A DNA stretch of 64,000 nt from Sepiola atlantica (GCA_963556195.1 OY744529.1:59418580-59482579), one strand, 5' to 3'; positions 33,352 through 45,356 are shown, counted from the stretch's first letter. Notes: generated by a model not told the origin, from the sequence alone. Made by a program: numbers and translations.

Positions 33352-33395
33352 CTAATCCTGAAGACGACTAAGAAAGTCGAAAGCGCTCGAAAAAA
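33352..33395 (+). ncRNA. Hammerhead-like motif before a Penelope N-terminus
   Basis: CTGAAGA (33358-33364) is followed by one extra C, a GACT-AAGAA-AGTC hairpin, GAAA (33379-33382), the palindrome GCGC and TC. Its position just upstream of the start codon at 33396 is where Penelope-like elements are known to carry hammerheads. The extra base and absent stem I make it a relic at best. Confidence 0.35.
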
Positions 33396-33532
33396 ATGTC
33401 CGAATTAAGAACAATCGGGGAAATACTCTATGGTTTGCCACCTGAAACCAGAAGGATAGCTCGACGGTTTGAGAACCTCACGAAGAAGATTTACAAACGA
33501 GAAAGTTCCGTGACGTTCAACAACGCTTGCTT

Positions 33533-33537
<5 letters not shown>
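33396..33537 (+). mobile_element. Penelope-like N-terminal segment, forward copy
   Basis: The plus strand encodes MSELRTIGEILYGLPPETRR through NNACLD, nearly identical to the inverted copy at 33150-33296. The frame then runs into (AT)n and a meaningless Ile-Tyr repeat. The rest of the element is missing in this orientation. Confidence 0.65.

Positions 33538-33595
<58 letters not shown>
33538..33595. repeat. (AT)n microsatellite
   Basis: About 29 AT units joining the forward Penelope N-terminal copy to the 3' side of the minus-strand Penelope element. Confidence 0.97.
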
Positions 33596-33597
<2 letters not shown>

Positions 33598-33708
33598 GTA
33601 CAAAATTTAATAACGGCGAGGAATGCAGACGTTTGGGACATGTTTTGGGGGGTAGAATAAAATTGAACAAGTATAAAAACGAGAGAAAATTAAAAAAAAT
33701 TCATGAAT

Positions 33709-33746
33709 GTACTAAGCCGGCTTTCGTCCACACTCATCAGAGTATT
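33709..33746 (-). ncRNA. Hammerhead ribozyme motif 3' of Penelope ORF
   Basis: Minus strand: stem I TACT pairing with AGTA (4 bp); core CTGATGA (33740-33734); short stem II GT/AC closing a GTGG loop; core GAAA (33725-33722); self-complementary stem III GCCGGC; then TT before the cleavage point. A base other than G is allowed at the cleavage position, and U is less common than C or A. It lies about 110 nt downstream of the GIY-YIG stop codon. Small type I hammerheads are established components of Penelope-like elements. Confidence 0.75.
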
Positions 33747-33857
33747 AACGTGGAAGTAATTAAATACGACTAAAAACTTTAAAGAAATTTATAATGAAAA
33801 CTAGTGACAAGTTTGCGAGAGAAAAAAATAAAAATAAAAAATATATGGGAAGGAGGG

Positions 33858-35258
33858 TCACAAGTTGATCACATTAAGTCCTAAAAGCCACTCCTTTAGT
33901 TTACAAAGGGAGGGTTTGATTGACTTGATATATATGGCTTCCAGGACTTTGAGGTGGAATAGAGAATGCGATCTACTTATGACAGAAAACCAGTCACTAG
34001 TGTACGTCGACGCACATTCGGCGCTATTTATAAGATGGTCAGCAATAGCAGACCCGGATGTGTTGACTAAATTATTTAAATTATTTAGTCGGCCCCGGCG
34101 TATGGCAGGGGGGATGTGTTGTTTTATTCTGGATTCAAACCATTGCACTGTTTTTCCCACGTATACGGCATCGCACCGACATTTAAATTGATAAATAATG
34201 TTACTGATATGTTGAGGTGGGAGAACATCCTTATGAATAGATTTGAGCAAAGGTCGAGCAGTAAAAACAATTCTAGGATTAGATGCCTGGTAAGACCGAC
34301 GCACAGCTACAGAAATTTGGTTAGCAAATTTTATGCTAATATTACCCAACCAAGATAATCTGAGGTACGCTGGGCATTTTGGAGGACCAAAATGTTTAGG
34401 CTTGTTAAAGTGAGCGATCTTAGTGACGATATGCGAATTAACAATATCGAGAGGGTAACCATTTTCAACGAGCACCTCTTTGATAAATTCAATCTCCGAA
34501 TCAATCAAGGATTAAGAGCAAATCTTTAAGGCACGATGAACCAAACATTTAATCAGATTTATTTTTCTTTGTATGGGACTAAAAGAGTCACAGTGACAAT
34601 ATAAACCAGTAAATGTAGGTTTGCGGTAAACAAATGTTAGAAACAATGAATCAGATTTATGCACTAATACATCCAGAAAAGGAAGGGTGGAGTTGTGTTC
34701 CCTCTCACAAGTGAACTTTAAAGCTGGGTGTAATTGATTGAGTGCATAAAGGAATAATATGGAATCTGACTCATTGTTAAACACGCAAAATGTATCATCT
34801 ACATATCGAAAATAAGTAGGTGGTTTATTGATACAGGCCAAAAGATTATGCTCGTGAAAACCTACGAAGATATTGGCCAACGCAGGACCAAGGAGTGACC
34901 CCATAGAAATGCCGTCGATTTGCTGATACATGACATTATCAAAACTGAGTTCGACAGACATGGTAGCAAACCGCATCAGTTCTACGAAGACCTCCTCAGA
35001 GATAATAGGACCAACTGAGAAACCACGATATAGTACATCAGCACAAATATCGATGGTTTCTTGTAAAGGAACGCATGTAAATAAACTGCTGATTTCGAAA
35101 GAACACATAAACTTATTCTCAGCAGAAAAATGGCAATTGCGTATATATTCAGCAAAAGTGAATGAATCTTTAATACAGTTGGCCGAATATACTTCAAGCA
35201 CAGATTGAAGCAATTCAGCCAACCATTTAGCTAACTGATGCTGAACCGACCCGACCAT
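33858..35258 (-). mobile_element. Penelope-like element: RT + GIY-YIG, one in-frame stop
   Basis: A single minus-strand reading frame from 35258 to 33858 is interrupted by just one stop codon at 34512-34514. The two frames are in phase. The RT part shows FSAENKFMCSFEISSLFTCV, ISMGSLLGPALANIFVGFHE, FRYVDDTFCVF (intact YVDD catalytic box) and LPFLDVLVHK followed by FVYRKPTFTG, all typical of Penelope RT. The C-terminal part has ISNIIYQFKCRCDAVYVGKT and WFESRIKQHIPP, a GIY-YIG endonuclease. The N-terminal quarter is missing; the element begins next to (AT)n at 35269. The GIY-YIG nuclease would nick target DNA and the RT would prime there. It is among the best-preserved coding regions in the window, suggesting fairly recent activity of the family. 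Confidence 0.92.
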
Positions 35259-35264
35259 AGAGAG

Positions 35265-35267
<3 letters not shown>

Positions 35268-35338
<71 letters not shown>

Positions 35339-35341
35339 ATA

Positions 35342-35412
<71 letters not shown>

Positions 35413-35421
35413 ATCTATATA

Positions 35422-35480
<59 letters not shown>
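35268..35480. repeat. Compound (AT)n(CT)n(AT)n microsatellite, about 210 bp
   Basis: The longest AT tract in the window, split by a (CT)11 block at 35343-35362 and a few ATCT units. It borders the truncated 5' end of the Penelope-like element. Confidence 0.97.
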
Positions 35481-35483
<3 letters not shown>

Positions 35484-37289
35484 GTGTTATATGTGTATAT
35501 ATTAACACTTTTGCCACCAACGTTTTACCATTATGTAGCATTCAGCACAATATGTTTTTTGTCAAAATCTACTGTTTTAGAACAATACATTACAGGCGAG
35601 TACTTCAGCTAGTATATTATAGAATAAAAAAAATTGATATTGCCATAAGAACCTGGGATGGGAAAAAAAAGGAAAATTGATATTAGAAATATGTTTATTG
35701 TAAATACGAAGGTTTATAGTTAACTTGTGCAGCATAAGGTTTGCATGTTATCTGAAAAGACACCACGGATATTTCCTGAACAAAGCAACATATCTAAAAC
35801 TCTATATAATCCTAAAACTCTGATAATATTACTTGTTTCCGCATTGAATGTATTAGATTTGTGAGAGGAAGGGAGAATAAAGCTGGAAGTGGTTAGAAGA
35901 GGGGAATAAATAAAGGAAGGGACATTAATAGTAGCAGCAGCAGTGAGGAAAGGGATGACATAAATAAATAAATGACATGAATAGTCAATGCTTAAACATG
36001 TATCTGTTTGGTCAGTCCCCATAGCAACAAGGGTTTTGATTGAATGACATAAATATAGTTCTATTATGAAAGGAAACAATAGCTTTATTCTCTAACTCTT
36101 AATATGTACTTTTAAAATTTCTATTTATTTACCTTTATAACCGATTAAGGGCACAAATTCATACATTCATACGTTGGTCATCTAGTATTATTAAAAAGGG
36201 TAGAGAAAAATTATAGGAAATATTTTTACTATATTTCCAACCCTTATCTATTTCTCTCTTCATATTTTGAAAAAAAAATTATGTATGTGTAGAAAAAATA
36301 TTTAAAAATCCATATTTCGAAAATTGAAAAAAGTATTCATATTTTGAAAAATTAATTTCATTAATTTAATTATAAAACGATACCTATTTAAGAAAAAAAT
36401 TGATATTTCAAAAAATTAAAGAAGAGTTTTTTTTAAATTATAAAACAATTCATATTTTAAAACAAATTTTTTTTATTCAGATTTCGAAAAATTAAAAAAA
36501 GTTTACTAAATAAGGTGATTAAAAAAAAGTAAAATACTTTTATTTCGTCATAATTTGTTCCTCTAAAATTTTAACTCTGCAATGTTTGAAAATTTTTATA
36601 GCAAACATTATTTTAATCTTGCATTTTTTACAAATGTTCATAATTATATAAAAAAACAAAACGCAATAGCATACAAATTACAAACGTTTTTTTATCAGCT
36701 AATATTTCTTTGAATAACCTCTATATAATACCGTTATGTGATCACGTCTTGTGTGTATCTGTATGTATATGTGTTTCTCGCCTCTATGTGCTTTTTAATT
36801 TACCATTAACTAATTATTATTGAAATTAAAAATGTAAAGTACAAACAAATTTCTTAAAAATTCCGTTTAAAAAATAATTTAATTCACAAAATGTATTTTG
36901 GTTTCTTCGTATAATAGTCACTATTTTGATATATTATTAATAGATGAACATAGACTGGATTACTTTTCGGCCATTCGAAATTTGAAATGAATTTGGAACC
37001 ATTTTAGCCTTTGAATAGAACGTCATTTCTGTCTTTAAAATTCTTAGCAATTCGTCATGTATTAAAATTGAAAGTTTTGGAAGTCATTTACATCGAATAA
37101 TCTTATAAAAATAGAGATGAAAACATTACTTTAATAGAATTAGTTATAGTTTGATAGCAATTTCATACGATTAATAATTTAATGACGATAATAATTAAAT
37201 GCAACTTTCAACATCCTATCTAACAATAATTTGGTAAAAAATAAAACAGCATAGTTTGAAAAAAGAGGCGAAACAGAAATGAAAATAAA
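35481..37289. other. AT-rich spacer, no gene recognised
   Basis: A 119-codon minus-strand frame (35720-36079) has no recognised motif. From 36240 to 36530 the pattern CATATTTCGAAAA-TTAAAAAA recurs irregularly, a degenerate tandem of about 40-60 bp. No transposase or RNA gene seen. Confidence 0.4.
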
Positions 37290-37335
37290 AAGAATGCTGG
37301 GCAACACCGAGTTGGGATAGCTAGTATAAACTAAA
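37290..37335 (-). repeat. Terminal fragment of the ACTAGC...CCCGG repeat family
   Basis: The minus strand reads ACTAGCTATCCCAACTCGGTG and continues TTGCCCAGCAT, matching the left ends of the repeats at 12485 and 47431 (ACTAGCAGG..ACCCGGCGTTGCCCGG). How far the element extends leftwards is unclear. Confidence 0.5.
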
Positions 37336-37429
37336 TAGAATAAAAACCGTAACCCAATCTATTTATCTACTTGTTGAATATCTGTTTAATCTCACATTTT
37401 GTTTTGGTGCTAGTCAAAATATCAGCCAA

Positions 37430-37775
37430 ACAATAAGACATGAAAACCATGTGAAATGTATAGTAGAATGTGACACATTAAGGGAAATAGATTTTTGTAA
37501 AAGAAATGTTTGCAAATTGGCTAAATTGTTTAAAGAACGTCAAAATAGTATTCAAGATGAAGGCAGACCCACAATGGTTAACACATCTGAAATGATGGAT
37601 TCAGTTTATGTGCTTATTTTGGCTCACAGAAGAGTAACAGTAAAGGACATTTCTAAAAAACTGTACATTTCAGTGCATGAAGGTCTTTTGCTATTGGATT
37701 CTGATAAAGTTGATTTGTACCGATTATCGTTCGATTTCAAAAAGGATTGTGAATTTTATTAACAGTTTCATGGGT
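37430..37775 (+). mobile_element. Mariner-type transposase N-terminal fragment
   Basis: A 103-codon plus-strand frame reads CKLAKLFKERQNSIQDEGRP, then TMVNTSEMMDSVYVLILAHR and RVTVKDISKKLYISVHEGL. This is the second helix-turn-helix of mariner-family transposases (RPxxVxTxEMxDxVxxLIxxxRRVTVxDIxxxLxISxG). No catalytic aspartates follow and no terminal repeat was found. Decayed fragment. Confidence 0.65.
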
Positions 37776-37984
37776 AGCATCTTTTGGGGAGGTAGAAATG
37801 GTCACCTCTACAGGGAAGAGATAGATTAATATCTTTTCTTTTTCTCAAGTCCGACAAAATGAACAACTTTGATAGGACTTGAACTTACCCATTTCAAAGT
37901 CAGCATTAAAAACCTGATTAAAAGTGATTATGATTATTGAAACAAGCATAGAATAATTTGGAGATCAAAAACATAATTATGTGT

Positions 37985-38625
37985 TATTTCTATTTATATA
38001 AAGTTAGGTATGTTTATATATTTTCATGTACATGATTTACTCCTAAACTAATTAACTGATCATTATGAATTTTGGAACACAGCTACTAGGCGTAAGGGAT
38101 CCATATGGGCTATATTTAGTTTAATTTAGTTTTATGCAAATGCCGTAAAAATGGTGTGAAATGCTTTTATAAAAATTCAGATAGTTCTGAGTTTTGTGAA
38201 ATTTTAACAATAGCTATTAGATATCCGTTAATAAATATTATCCAAATTTCAATTTCTTTTGGGGATTTAAAAGGGATGTTAGAGGGCATAATGTGGGCAC
38301 AACCTCCCATTTGAAAATTGAAATTAATCAGATTTGCATTGAATTTGATCCATAGTCATTTGACACCAATTAAGCAAGATTCCTGGAATTTCAATTTCTT
38401 TTTAAGATCTTTTAAAGCTTAAGCATTAGATTTTTAGACATTTTCTAGAATTAAAATCATATAATGGATTTTGATCAAAATTAGAAATAAGGATTCTAGA
38501 CATAAGATTTAGTAACTTTATATCTTGAATTTGATCTGCGTATGGGAACATAAAAGTGGTGCAAAACTTCTGTTTGAGGAATTAATTTTGCCCATCCTGA
38601 GATGGGTATTTTCTAGTTTTGTATA
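37985..38625 (+). repeat. Dispersed non-coding repeat family D, longest copy
   Basis: Used as reference for the family. It runs from TATATTTTCATGTACATGAT through AACTGATCATTATGAATTTT and GAATTTGATCCATAGTCATT to CCCATCCTGAGATGGGTATT. Related copies are at 19.1, 26.3, 50.7 and 62.6 kb. No ORF; probably a non-autonomous element or a LINE-like 3' region. Confidence 0.8.
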
Positions 38626-38803
38626 ATCATCATTGAATTTTATCGTCTGAAAAAAAAAATGACTGTTTTAACCCGTTAAACCAATGATTCTACTTCATCA
38701 CACAATCGCGTGACTCGACCCTATGGGAAAATATAAAATCAGACGTCCACATCTTTTTGTGTTTACAAATAAAAATAACAATGTTTCTATTAATCAGAAA
38801 GTG

Positions 38804-38810
<7 letters not shown>

Positions 38811-38845
<35 letters not shown>
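38811..38845. repeat. (AT)n microsatellite
   Basis: About 17 AT units. Confidence 0.95.
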
Positions 38846-38848
<3 letters not shown>

Positions 38849-39089
38849 TGTTAGGAATGTTTTGCTGTCTTTTCGATCAATTTTTCATTCAAAATGTTTA
38901 ACCATGTGTGAGGAAAGATCGTTCAAAGGGTGAGTGTAATGATTTTAATGTACAAAAGATCTTAAACGAAAGTTTCTAATTTTGGTAGATGGCGATAGAT
39001 TAAAGCTTTCCTTTGAAGGTTATCAATGCAAACAAAAGCTTTTTTGTCTAACTAATTAACATACATTATATTTAAATAAAACGAAAATA

Positions 39090-39740
39090 AATAATAAGTA
39101 AGGTGGCTAGAAAAATGTTTGGATCATTCTACCGCTCCATAAAGTACCTCACACCTGACGAAATCCTCTACCTATATAAGAGTCAGATACGTCCGAAGAT
39201 GGAGTATTGTTGCCACATCTGGGGAGGTGCCACTCACGACACTCTTTCCTGCCTTGACAGAGTGCAAAATCGACTTCGAAATATAATGAAGGAATGATCT
39301 CTTCTTTTCCCTGCATCCCCGCTTCTAGTTATTAGTCTCTCTCTACTCTATCTACCCAATCTCTGGTTGCCCTTTGTAAAACATTCACAGAAAACATTCG
39401 TTTAGCTAGAACCAGTGTAAATAATGTTTCTTTCTTCCTCTGTGTACATAAAACTAAACGAAACTTTCATGTGCAAAGTTTCTTTCCAAAAACTTCCCAT
39501 CTGTGAAATACAATACCATCGAGCTGCTTCCCAGCTGACTACAACATAGTCGTGTTCAAGCCCAATGTTAACAAATTCTTGTCGAGCCGTCCTCTTAAAT
39601 AATCAAATTCTGACCATTTCACCCTTTCCAATTCTCTCATGGTGTTGTCGTTCATTGCCAACCGACGACTAATTAACCCTTATCCTCAAGTGGCTTTTAG
39701 GCCTTGATAAGCGGTGTCACATTAATCAAAAAATGGACAA
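39090..39740 (+). mobile_element. LINE 3' fragment (post-RT to 3' UTR)
   Basis: A plus-strand frame encodes ARKMFGSFYRSIKYLTPDEI and LYLYKSQIRPKMEYCCHIWG, then LDRVQNRLRNIM, the post-RT region of jockey/CR1-like LINEs. After a frameshift it ends with YNIV-VFKPNVNKF-LSSRPLK and a stop near 39600. The 3' UTR (TTAACCCTTATCCTC, GGCTTTTAGGCC) matches the minus-strand fragment at 6630-6850. RT and endonuclease are absent. Confidence 0.8.
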
Positions 39741-39964
39741 TTACCTGAAAAAGGCTGGAGAGCATATCGACCAAAATGTAATATAAATATTCAAGTTGAT
39801 GGGGACAATTGTGCCCAAACAAAAGAAAATGTGAATAATAAGGTCTTTTATTTAATTTTTTCTTAGTGCATTTATCAAGATGTTCATGTTAAAGAAACAA
39901 GATAAAAGATTCTGGTATTTACATGAGGGACCACAGGAAGGTTGCTAACATCCATAAATGAAAG

Positions 39965-40050
39965 TTGTACTATGGAACCGGCCAGATTCGAACTCGGTAC
40001 ACCCAGGTCATGAGTGTGTGTTGTTATCCACTTCAGCACTGCCACCTCCC
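39965..40050 (-). repeat. tRNA-derived SINE head
   Basis: The minus strand has an A-box-like TGGCAGTGCTGAAGTGGATA and a B box GAGTTCGAATC with tRNA-like spacing, followed by a non-tRNA body. It is not a functional tRNA: the acceptor arms do not pair. It differs from the hammerhead-bearing family. Confidence 0.6.
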
Positions 40051-40110
40051 ATCCTTTGGGGATGATATCACCTTTGTTGAAGATTCGATAATTGAGAAGT
40101 TAAGAATTCA

Positions 40111-42604
40111 ACTAGTGTATATATTAGTACTAGCTTATTACTAGTATATATTAGTACTAGCTTATTACTAGTATATATTAGAACTAGCTTATTACTAGTG
40201 TATATTAGTACTAACTTATTACTAGTATATATTAGTACTAGCTTATTACTAGTATATATTAGTACTAGCTTATTACTAGTATATATTAGTACTAGCTTAT
40301 TACTAGTATATATTAGTACTAGCTTATTACTAGTATATATTAGTACTCACTTATTACTAGTATATATTAGTACTAGCCTATTACTAGTATATATTAGTAC
40401 TAACTTATTACTAGTATATATTAGTACTAGCTTATTACTAGTATATATTAGTACTAGCCTTTTACTAGTATATATTAGTACTAGCTTATTACTAGTATAT
40501 ATTAGTACTAGCTTATTACTAGTATATATTAGTACTAACTTATTACTAGTATATATTAGTGCATGCTTATTACTAGTATATATTAGTACTAGCTTATTAC
40601 TAGTATATATTAGTACTAGCTTATTACTAGTATATATTAGTACTAGTTATTTCTAGTATATATTAGTACTAGCTTATTACTAGTATATATTAGTACTAAC
40701 TTATTACTAGTATATATTAGTACTAGCTTATTACTAGTATATATTAGTACTAGCTTATTACTAGTATATATTAGTACTAGCTTATTACTAGTATATATTA
40801 GTACTAGCTTATTACTAGTATATATTAGTACTAACTTATTACTAGTATATATTAGTACTAACTTATTACTAGTATATATTAGTACTAGCCTATTACTAGT
40901 ATATATTAGTACTAACTTATTACTAGTATATATTAGTACTAGCTTATTACTAGTATATATTAGTACTAGCCTTTTACTAGTATATATTAGTACTAGCTTA
41001 TTACTAGTATATATTAGTACTAGCTTATTACTAGTATATATTAGTACAAACTTATTACTAGTATATATTAGTGCATGCTTATTACTAGTATATATTAGTA
41101 CTAGCTTATTACTAGTATATATTAGTACTAGCTTATTACTAGTATATATTAGTACTAGTTATTTCTAGTATATATTAGTACTAGCTTATTACTAGTATAT
41201 ATTAGTACTAACTTATTACTAGTATATATTAGTGCATGCTTATTACTAGTATATATTAGTACTAGCTTATTACTAGTATATATTAGTACTAGCTTATTAC
41301 TAGTATATATTAGTACTAGCTTATTACTAGTATATATTAGAACGTGCTTATTACTAGTATATATTAGAACTAGCTTATTACTAGTATATATTAGTACTAG
41401 CTTATTACTAGTATCTATTAGTACGAGCTTATTACTAGTATATATTAGTATTAGCCTATTACTAGTATATATTAGTACTAGCTTATTACTAGTATATTTT
41501 AGTACTTGCTTATTACTAGTATATATTAGTACTAGCTTATTACTAGTATATATTAGTACTAGCTAATTACTAGTATATATAAGTACTAGCTTATTACTAG
41601 TATATATTAGTACTAGCTTATTACTAGTATATATTAGTACTAGCTTATTACTAGTATATATTAGTACTAGCTTATTACTAGTATATATTAGTACTAGCTT
41701 ATAACTAGTATATATTAGTACTAGCTTATTACTAGTATATATTAGTACTAGCTTATTACTAGTATATATTAGTACTAGCTTATTACTAGTATATATTAGT
41801 ACTAGCTTATTACGAGTATATATTAGTACTAACTTATTACTAGTATATATTAGTACTAGTTATTTCTAGTATATATTAGTACTAGCTTATTGCTAGTATA
41901 TATTAGTACTAGCTTATTACTAGTATATATTAGTACTAGCTTATTACTAGTATATATTAGTACTAGCTTATTACTAGTATATATTAGTACTAGCTTATAA
42001 CTAGTATATATTAGTACTAGCTTATTACTAGTATATATTAGTACTAGCTTATTGCTAGTATATATTAGTATTAGCTTATTACTAGTATATATTAGTACTA
42101 GCTTATAACTAGTATATATTAGTACTAGCTTATTACTAGTATATATTAGTACTAGCTTATAACTAGTATATATTAGTACTAGCTTATTACTAGTATATAT
42201 TAGTACTAGCTTATTACTAGTATATATTAGTACTAGCTTATTATTAGTATATATTAGTACTAGCTTATTACTAGTATATATTAGTACTAGCTTATTACTA
42301 GTATATATTAGTACTAGCTTATAACTAGTATATATTAGTACTAGCTTATTACTAGTATATATTAGTACTAGCTTATTACTAGTATATATTAGTACTAGCT
42401 TATACTAGTATATATTAGTACTAGCTTATTACTAGTATATATTAGTACTAGCTTATTACTAGTATATATTAGTACTAGCTTATTACTAGTATATATTGGT
42501 ACTAGCTTATACTAGTATATATTAGTACTAGCTTATTACTAGTATATATTTGTACTAGCTTATTACTAGTATATATTAGTACTAGCTTATTACTAGTATA
42601 TTAG
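40111..42604. repeat. 27-bp minisatellite, about 92 copies
   Basis: The unit ACTAGTATATATTAGTACTAG plus CTTATT (27 bp) repeats with little variation over 2.5 kb. Variant units (GTGCATGCT, GTACTAACT, AGCCTTTTAC, and a 26-bp unit with GTTATTTCTAG) recur in the same order about 512 bp apart, for example at 40457/40969 and 40559/41071, showing a larger-scale duplication. Because 27 is divisible by 3 the repeat translates as a nine-residue repeat; this is not a gene. Units are rich in palindromes (ACTAGT, AGTACT). Confidence 0.97.
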
Positions 42605-43810
42605 GTTTTGCCCACTCGCTATCGCTTTGCAAAATTTGCTACTTGAAATACTTGAAACATTAATTTCAAATAAACATTTTATTCATTACTTTGTTGTCAA
42701 CACGTAACAAAATTTTGCCCATTTATTCATATAGATAGATAAACATTAACATTAATTATTCTAGAAGGGACTTAGACGTTTCATGGAAATTACAACCTTA
42801 TTCAGCTTGTGCTCTGGCTTCAGCATTCAGGAGAGCCATCTGACAGACAGACTGCTAATCCACCAAAATCTAGTTAAAACAGTGTGCACCAAGCAAGATG
42901 CCTGTCAAATGTTAAATAACATCAACCTTTCTTCAGAAGTTGAGGTCTCTTGGACAACCAGAACATGAATCATCTTGTGTGCTGTCCCTGCCCCACTTGA
43001 ATCTTACACTCCACTCGATCACAGTTGCATAAAAAGAGTGTCCTCAGAAACTATCTACACTACAGCATGTTCTAATGGATTTCCTTAGATGTCATAACTT
43101 TCTTTTTTAGATATTTTATTATTACTCACGCCTCTGCTTGTTCATTTGTTGCTTTGTATACCTCTCATATTTGTATGAGCTTCATCTGCATAGAAATAAA
43201 GACATATGTATTAATTGTTTTAGTTTCATCAGGGGCCACGACAAAGAGGTTCCGTTATGACTTTTCCTTCAAATGCTGCTTACTACTTGCCGAATGACCC
43301 CTTTACTTGTTGAAACCTATAGCATTAATTTTTCAAACTTGCCCTTTTTTCACCCAATTCTATCCAATAAGTTTTGGCTACTTCTGCAGTTTGTGAACCG
43401 TGTTATTTTTAAATAGGATTTTCAAGTAAAATTCAATTTTTACGGTATCTTTTGTTTATTAACTTGTTAGGTGAAAGTACAGAATAGTTAACAAAACCCC
43501 CTTCTCAGTTTAAGAATGGGTTTCTAAATAATAACATTATTATTTCAGCACGATTCGTAAACTACAGAAGTACCAAGTTTTGTTATATACATTTCTTGTT
43601 TGGAAAAAGATGATCTCATGATTTGTAGGAAGTACTTTTGGAAAGTGAGGAAGTTTATCTAAAATTCTTATGGCACAATCTTATTTGTTAGATGTTTTTA
43701 TAAACCTGGAAACCTGCTGACAAACGGAAGCTAGGTGTTACAGAAAATTAAGATATTGACAAAGGCGTTTCCATAATTATTTTCATATCACAAATTAATT
43801 ATCAATTATA
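42605..43810. other. No gene recognised
   Basis: AT-rich spacer with short motif-free frames (for example 42783-42968). Confidence 0.4.
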
Positions 43811-43814
43811 TTGC

Positions 43815-44260
43815 TTTTATAAATAATCGTTGCCACCATGTTGGTCTTAAACTAACCAATCGGCTCACAGGGCGTATTGATTTCAGCTAGTTCTTTGTGG
43901 ACTATTTGCACCCCCGTTGAACGGTGGAACGGATCGTCAGAGAGACCCTGGCTGTCAACCTAGAAGGAACTCTTCTTCACCTCTCTCCTACCCTCTCATC
44001 CACTAGATTTCCGAGCACCGCTCCCCGGGCAGTAAAAGAACTTCGTTTCCTTCCACCGGACACCAGTCCTACTTTTTTCTATGCTATACCCCAACGGTAT
44101 AGGATACCCAATAAAGATTTGTTTAATGTTAAAAGAAGCGTTGAGTTTTTCCTCGTATGACTACCGTCTACCGTGCTTATACTTATAGTGAGGCTACGAC
44201 TACTAGCCTTAGCTATAAGATCCTGTGTTACTGTGATGTCACACAGACGAGAACTGAAAC
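43815..44260 (+). other. GC-richer segment, possible decayed LTR
   Basis: Composition is clearly GC-richer than the flanks. A TATAAATAA element (43818-43826) and an AATAAAG signal (44110-44116) are about 290 bp apart in the same orientation. The block ends near CTGTGATGTCACA, which could be an LTR end. No target duplication or matching TG start was found, so the LTR call is tentative. The overlapping short frames have no motif. Confidence 0.3.
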
Positions 44261-45355
44261 AGTCTCGCCTTCTTTGCTGTTTGATTTCGACAGGACAAGA
44301 CATGTCCAGTATGCACTCTCGACCAGTTACTGCCCACCTGATACCGTGTGGGGTGTAGGTATATAAATATATGTACGAGAATGATCACAATCCATGCGAA
44401 TGGTTCCTGAGCTCAGTAGAAACCAAAAAGATCTGAACCATAAGCTCTTAGTTGTGTCTATTTGGTTTCAAACCGACGCCGACCAAAGATGGTTGAACAG
44501 CAGTCAAGACGAAAAAGCAACAATGTTTTGTTTGTCTGTGTTACAGCAGATCAACTTTTGCAGTTATTGAAAAGCAAAACTAAACTATTCATTTGATATG
44601 ATTCCTTAAACGCACGTTGCGATTTTACCCATAGCTGGGGGGTTGAAGGTTCATACCTTTCCCAATGGTATTAATGTATAACTGAACATAATCTATCTAA
44701 TAGCCGATCTTATTGTCTGAGGCAGTTTCCAGTACACAAAATGTTAATAAATAAAAATAAGTAGGTCTGGTGAACTTCGGTAGGTATATTCAAAAAGGTG
44801 TATTGTCTCACAACAGGTACAGAATTCAAAAGTAGTTTTAGTTATGCTAGGAATTCTTTTTTATATTAAAAATTGAAAAACATGCCATTGAAAAAATGGC
44901 ATGTGTAAAAGTCTATAAACTTCTCTCTCAGAAGTGTTTTTGTAGTTATTTATACAAAATAATACTTTTACTATTTTTTAAACGCAACACATTTGTTTAC
45001 TCACTTAACATTGTATATGTTAACATTCATATTTGAGAACTAACGGATAGCAGATACAGATCATTGCATATTTCGACAGGGAGGATATTTGCTGTTATGC
45101 GTTAATTAAACTTTCTCCTATTAGTAAACACTTGAATCACATCTAGCTTAAAGATGGTTTCCCAATGGAGTTTTCTTACATTTTCTTTAGTAAAATGTAA
45201 ATGATTTACATGGCAGAGAATATTTCACCATTTGAAATAATAAAAATACTAGAGTTGTCTGTTCAAAAGCTAATACAATGAAACGTTATTTAAAGTGGGT
45301 AAGAAAGTATGTTAGATTTAAAATAAATCGCTGATTTCATACAGGTACACACGCA

Positions 45356-45356
<1 letters not shown>

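Noticed and set aside
35227..35541. Long Ile-Tyr repeat frames over AT tracts (also at 13.6, 27.8, 33.1, 46.4, 62.1 and 63.0 kb)
   Set aside because: (AT)n reads as Ile-Tyr in every frame; there is no non-repeat protein sequence attached.
40198..40656. 152-codon plus-strand open frame with a perfect nine-residue repeat
   Set aside because: It is the translation of the 27-bp minisatellite, open only because the unit is a multiple of three without stops in that frame; longer parts of the same array are closed.
40111..42604. CRISPR-like array (27-bp repeats)
   Set aside because: The repeats are contiguous with no unique spacers and the context is a metazoan genome; it is a minisatellite.
43924..44160. 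Host exon in the GC-richer stretch
   Set aside because: No recognisable domain; TATA-like and AATAAA signals fit a decayed LTR at least as well, and evidence for either is thin.
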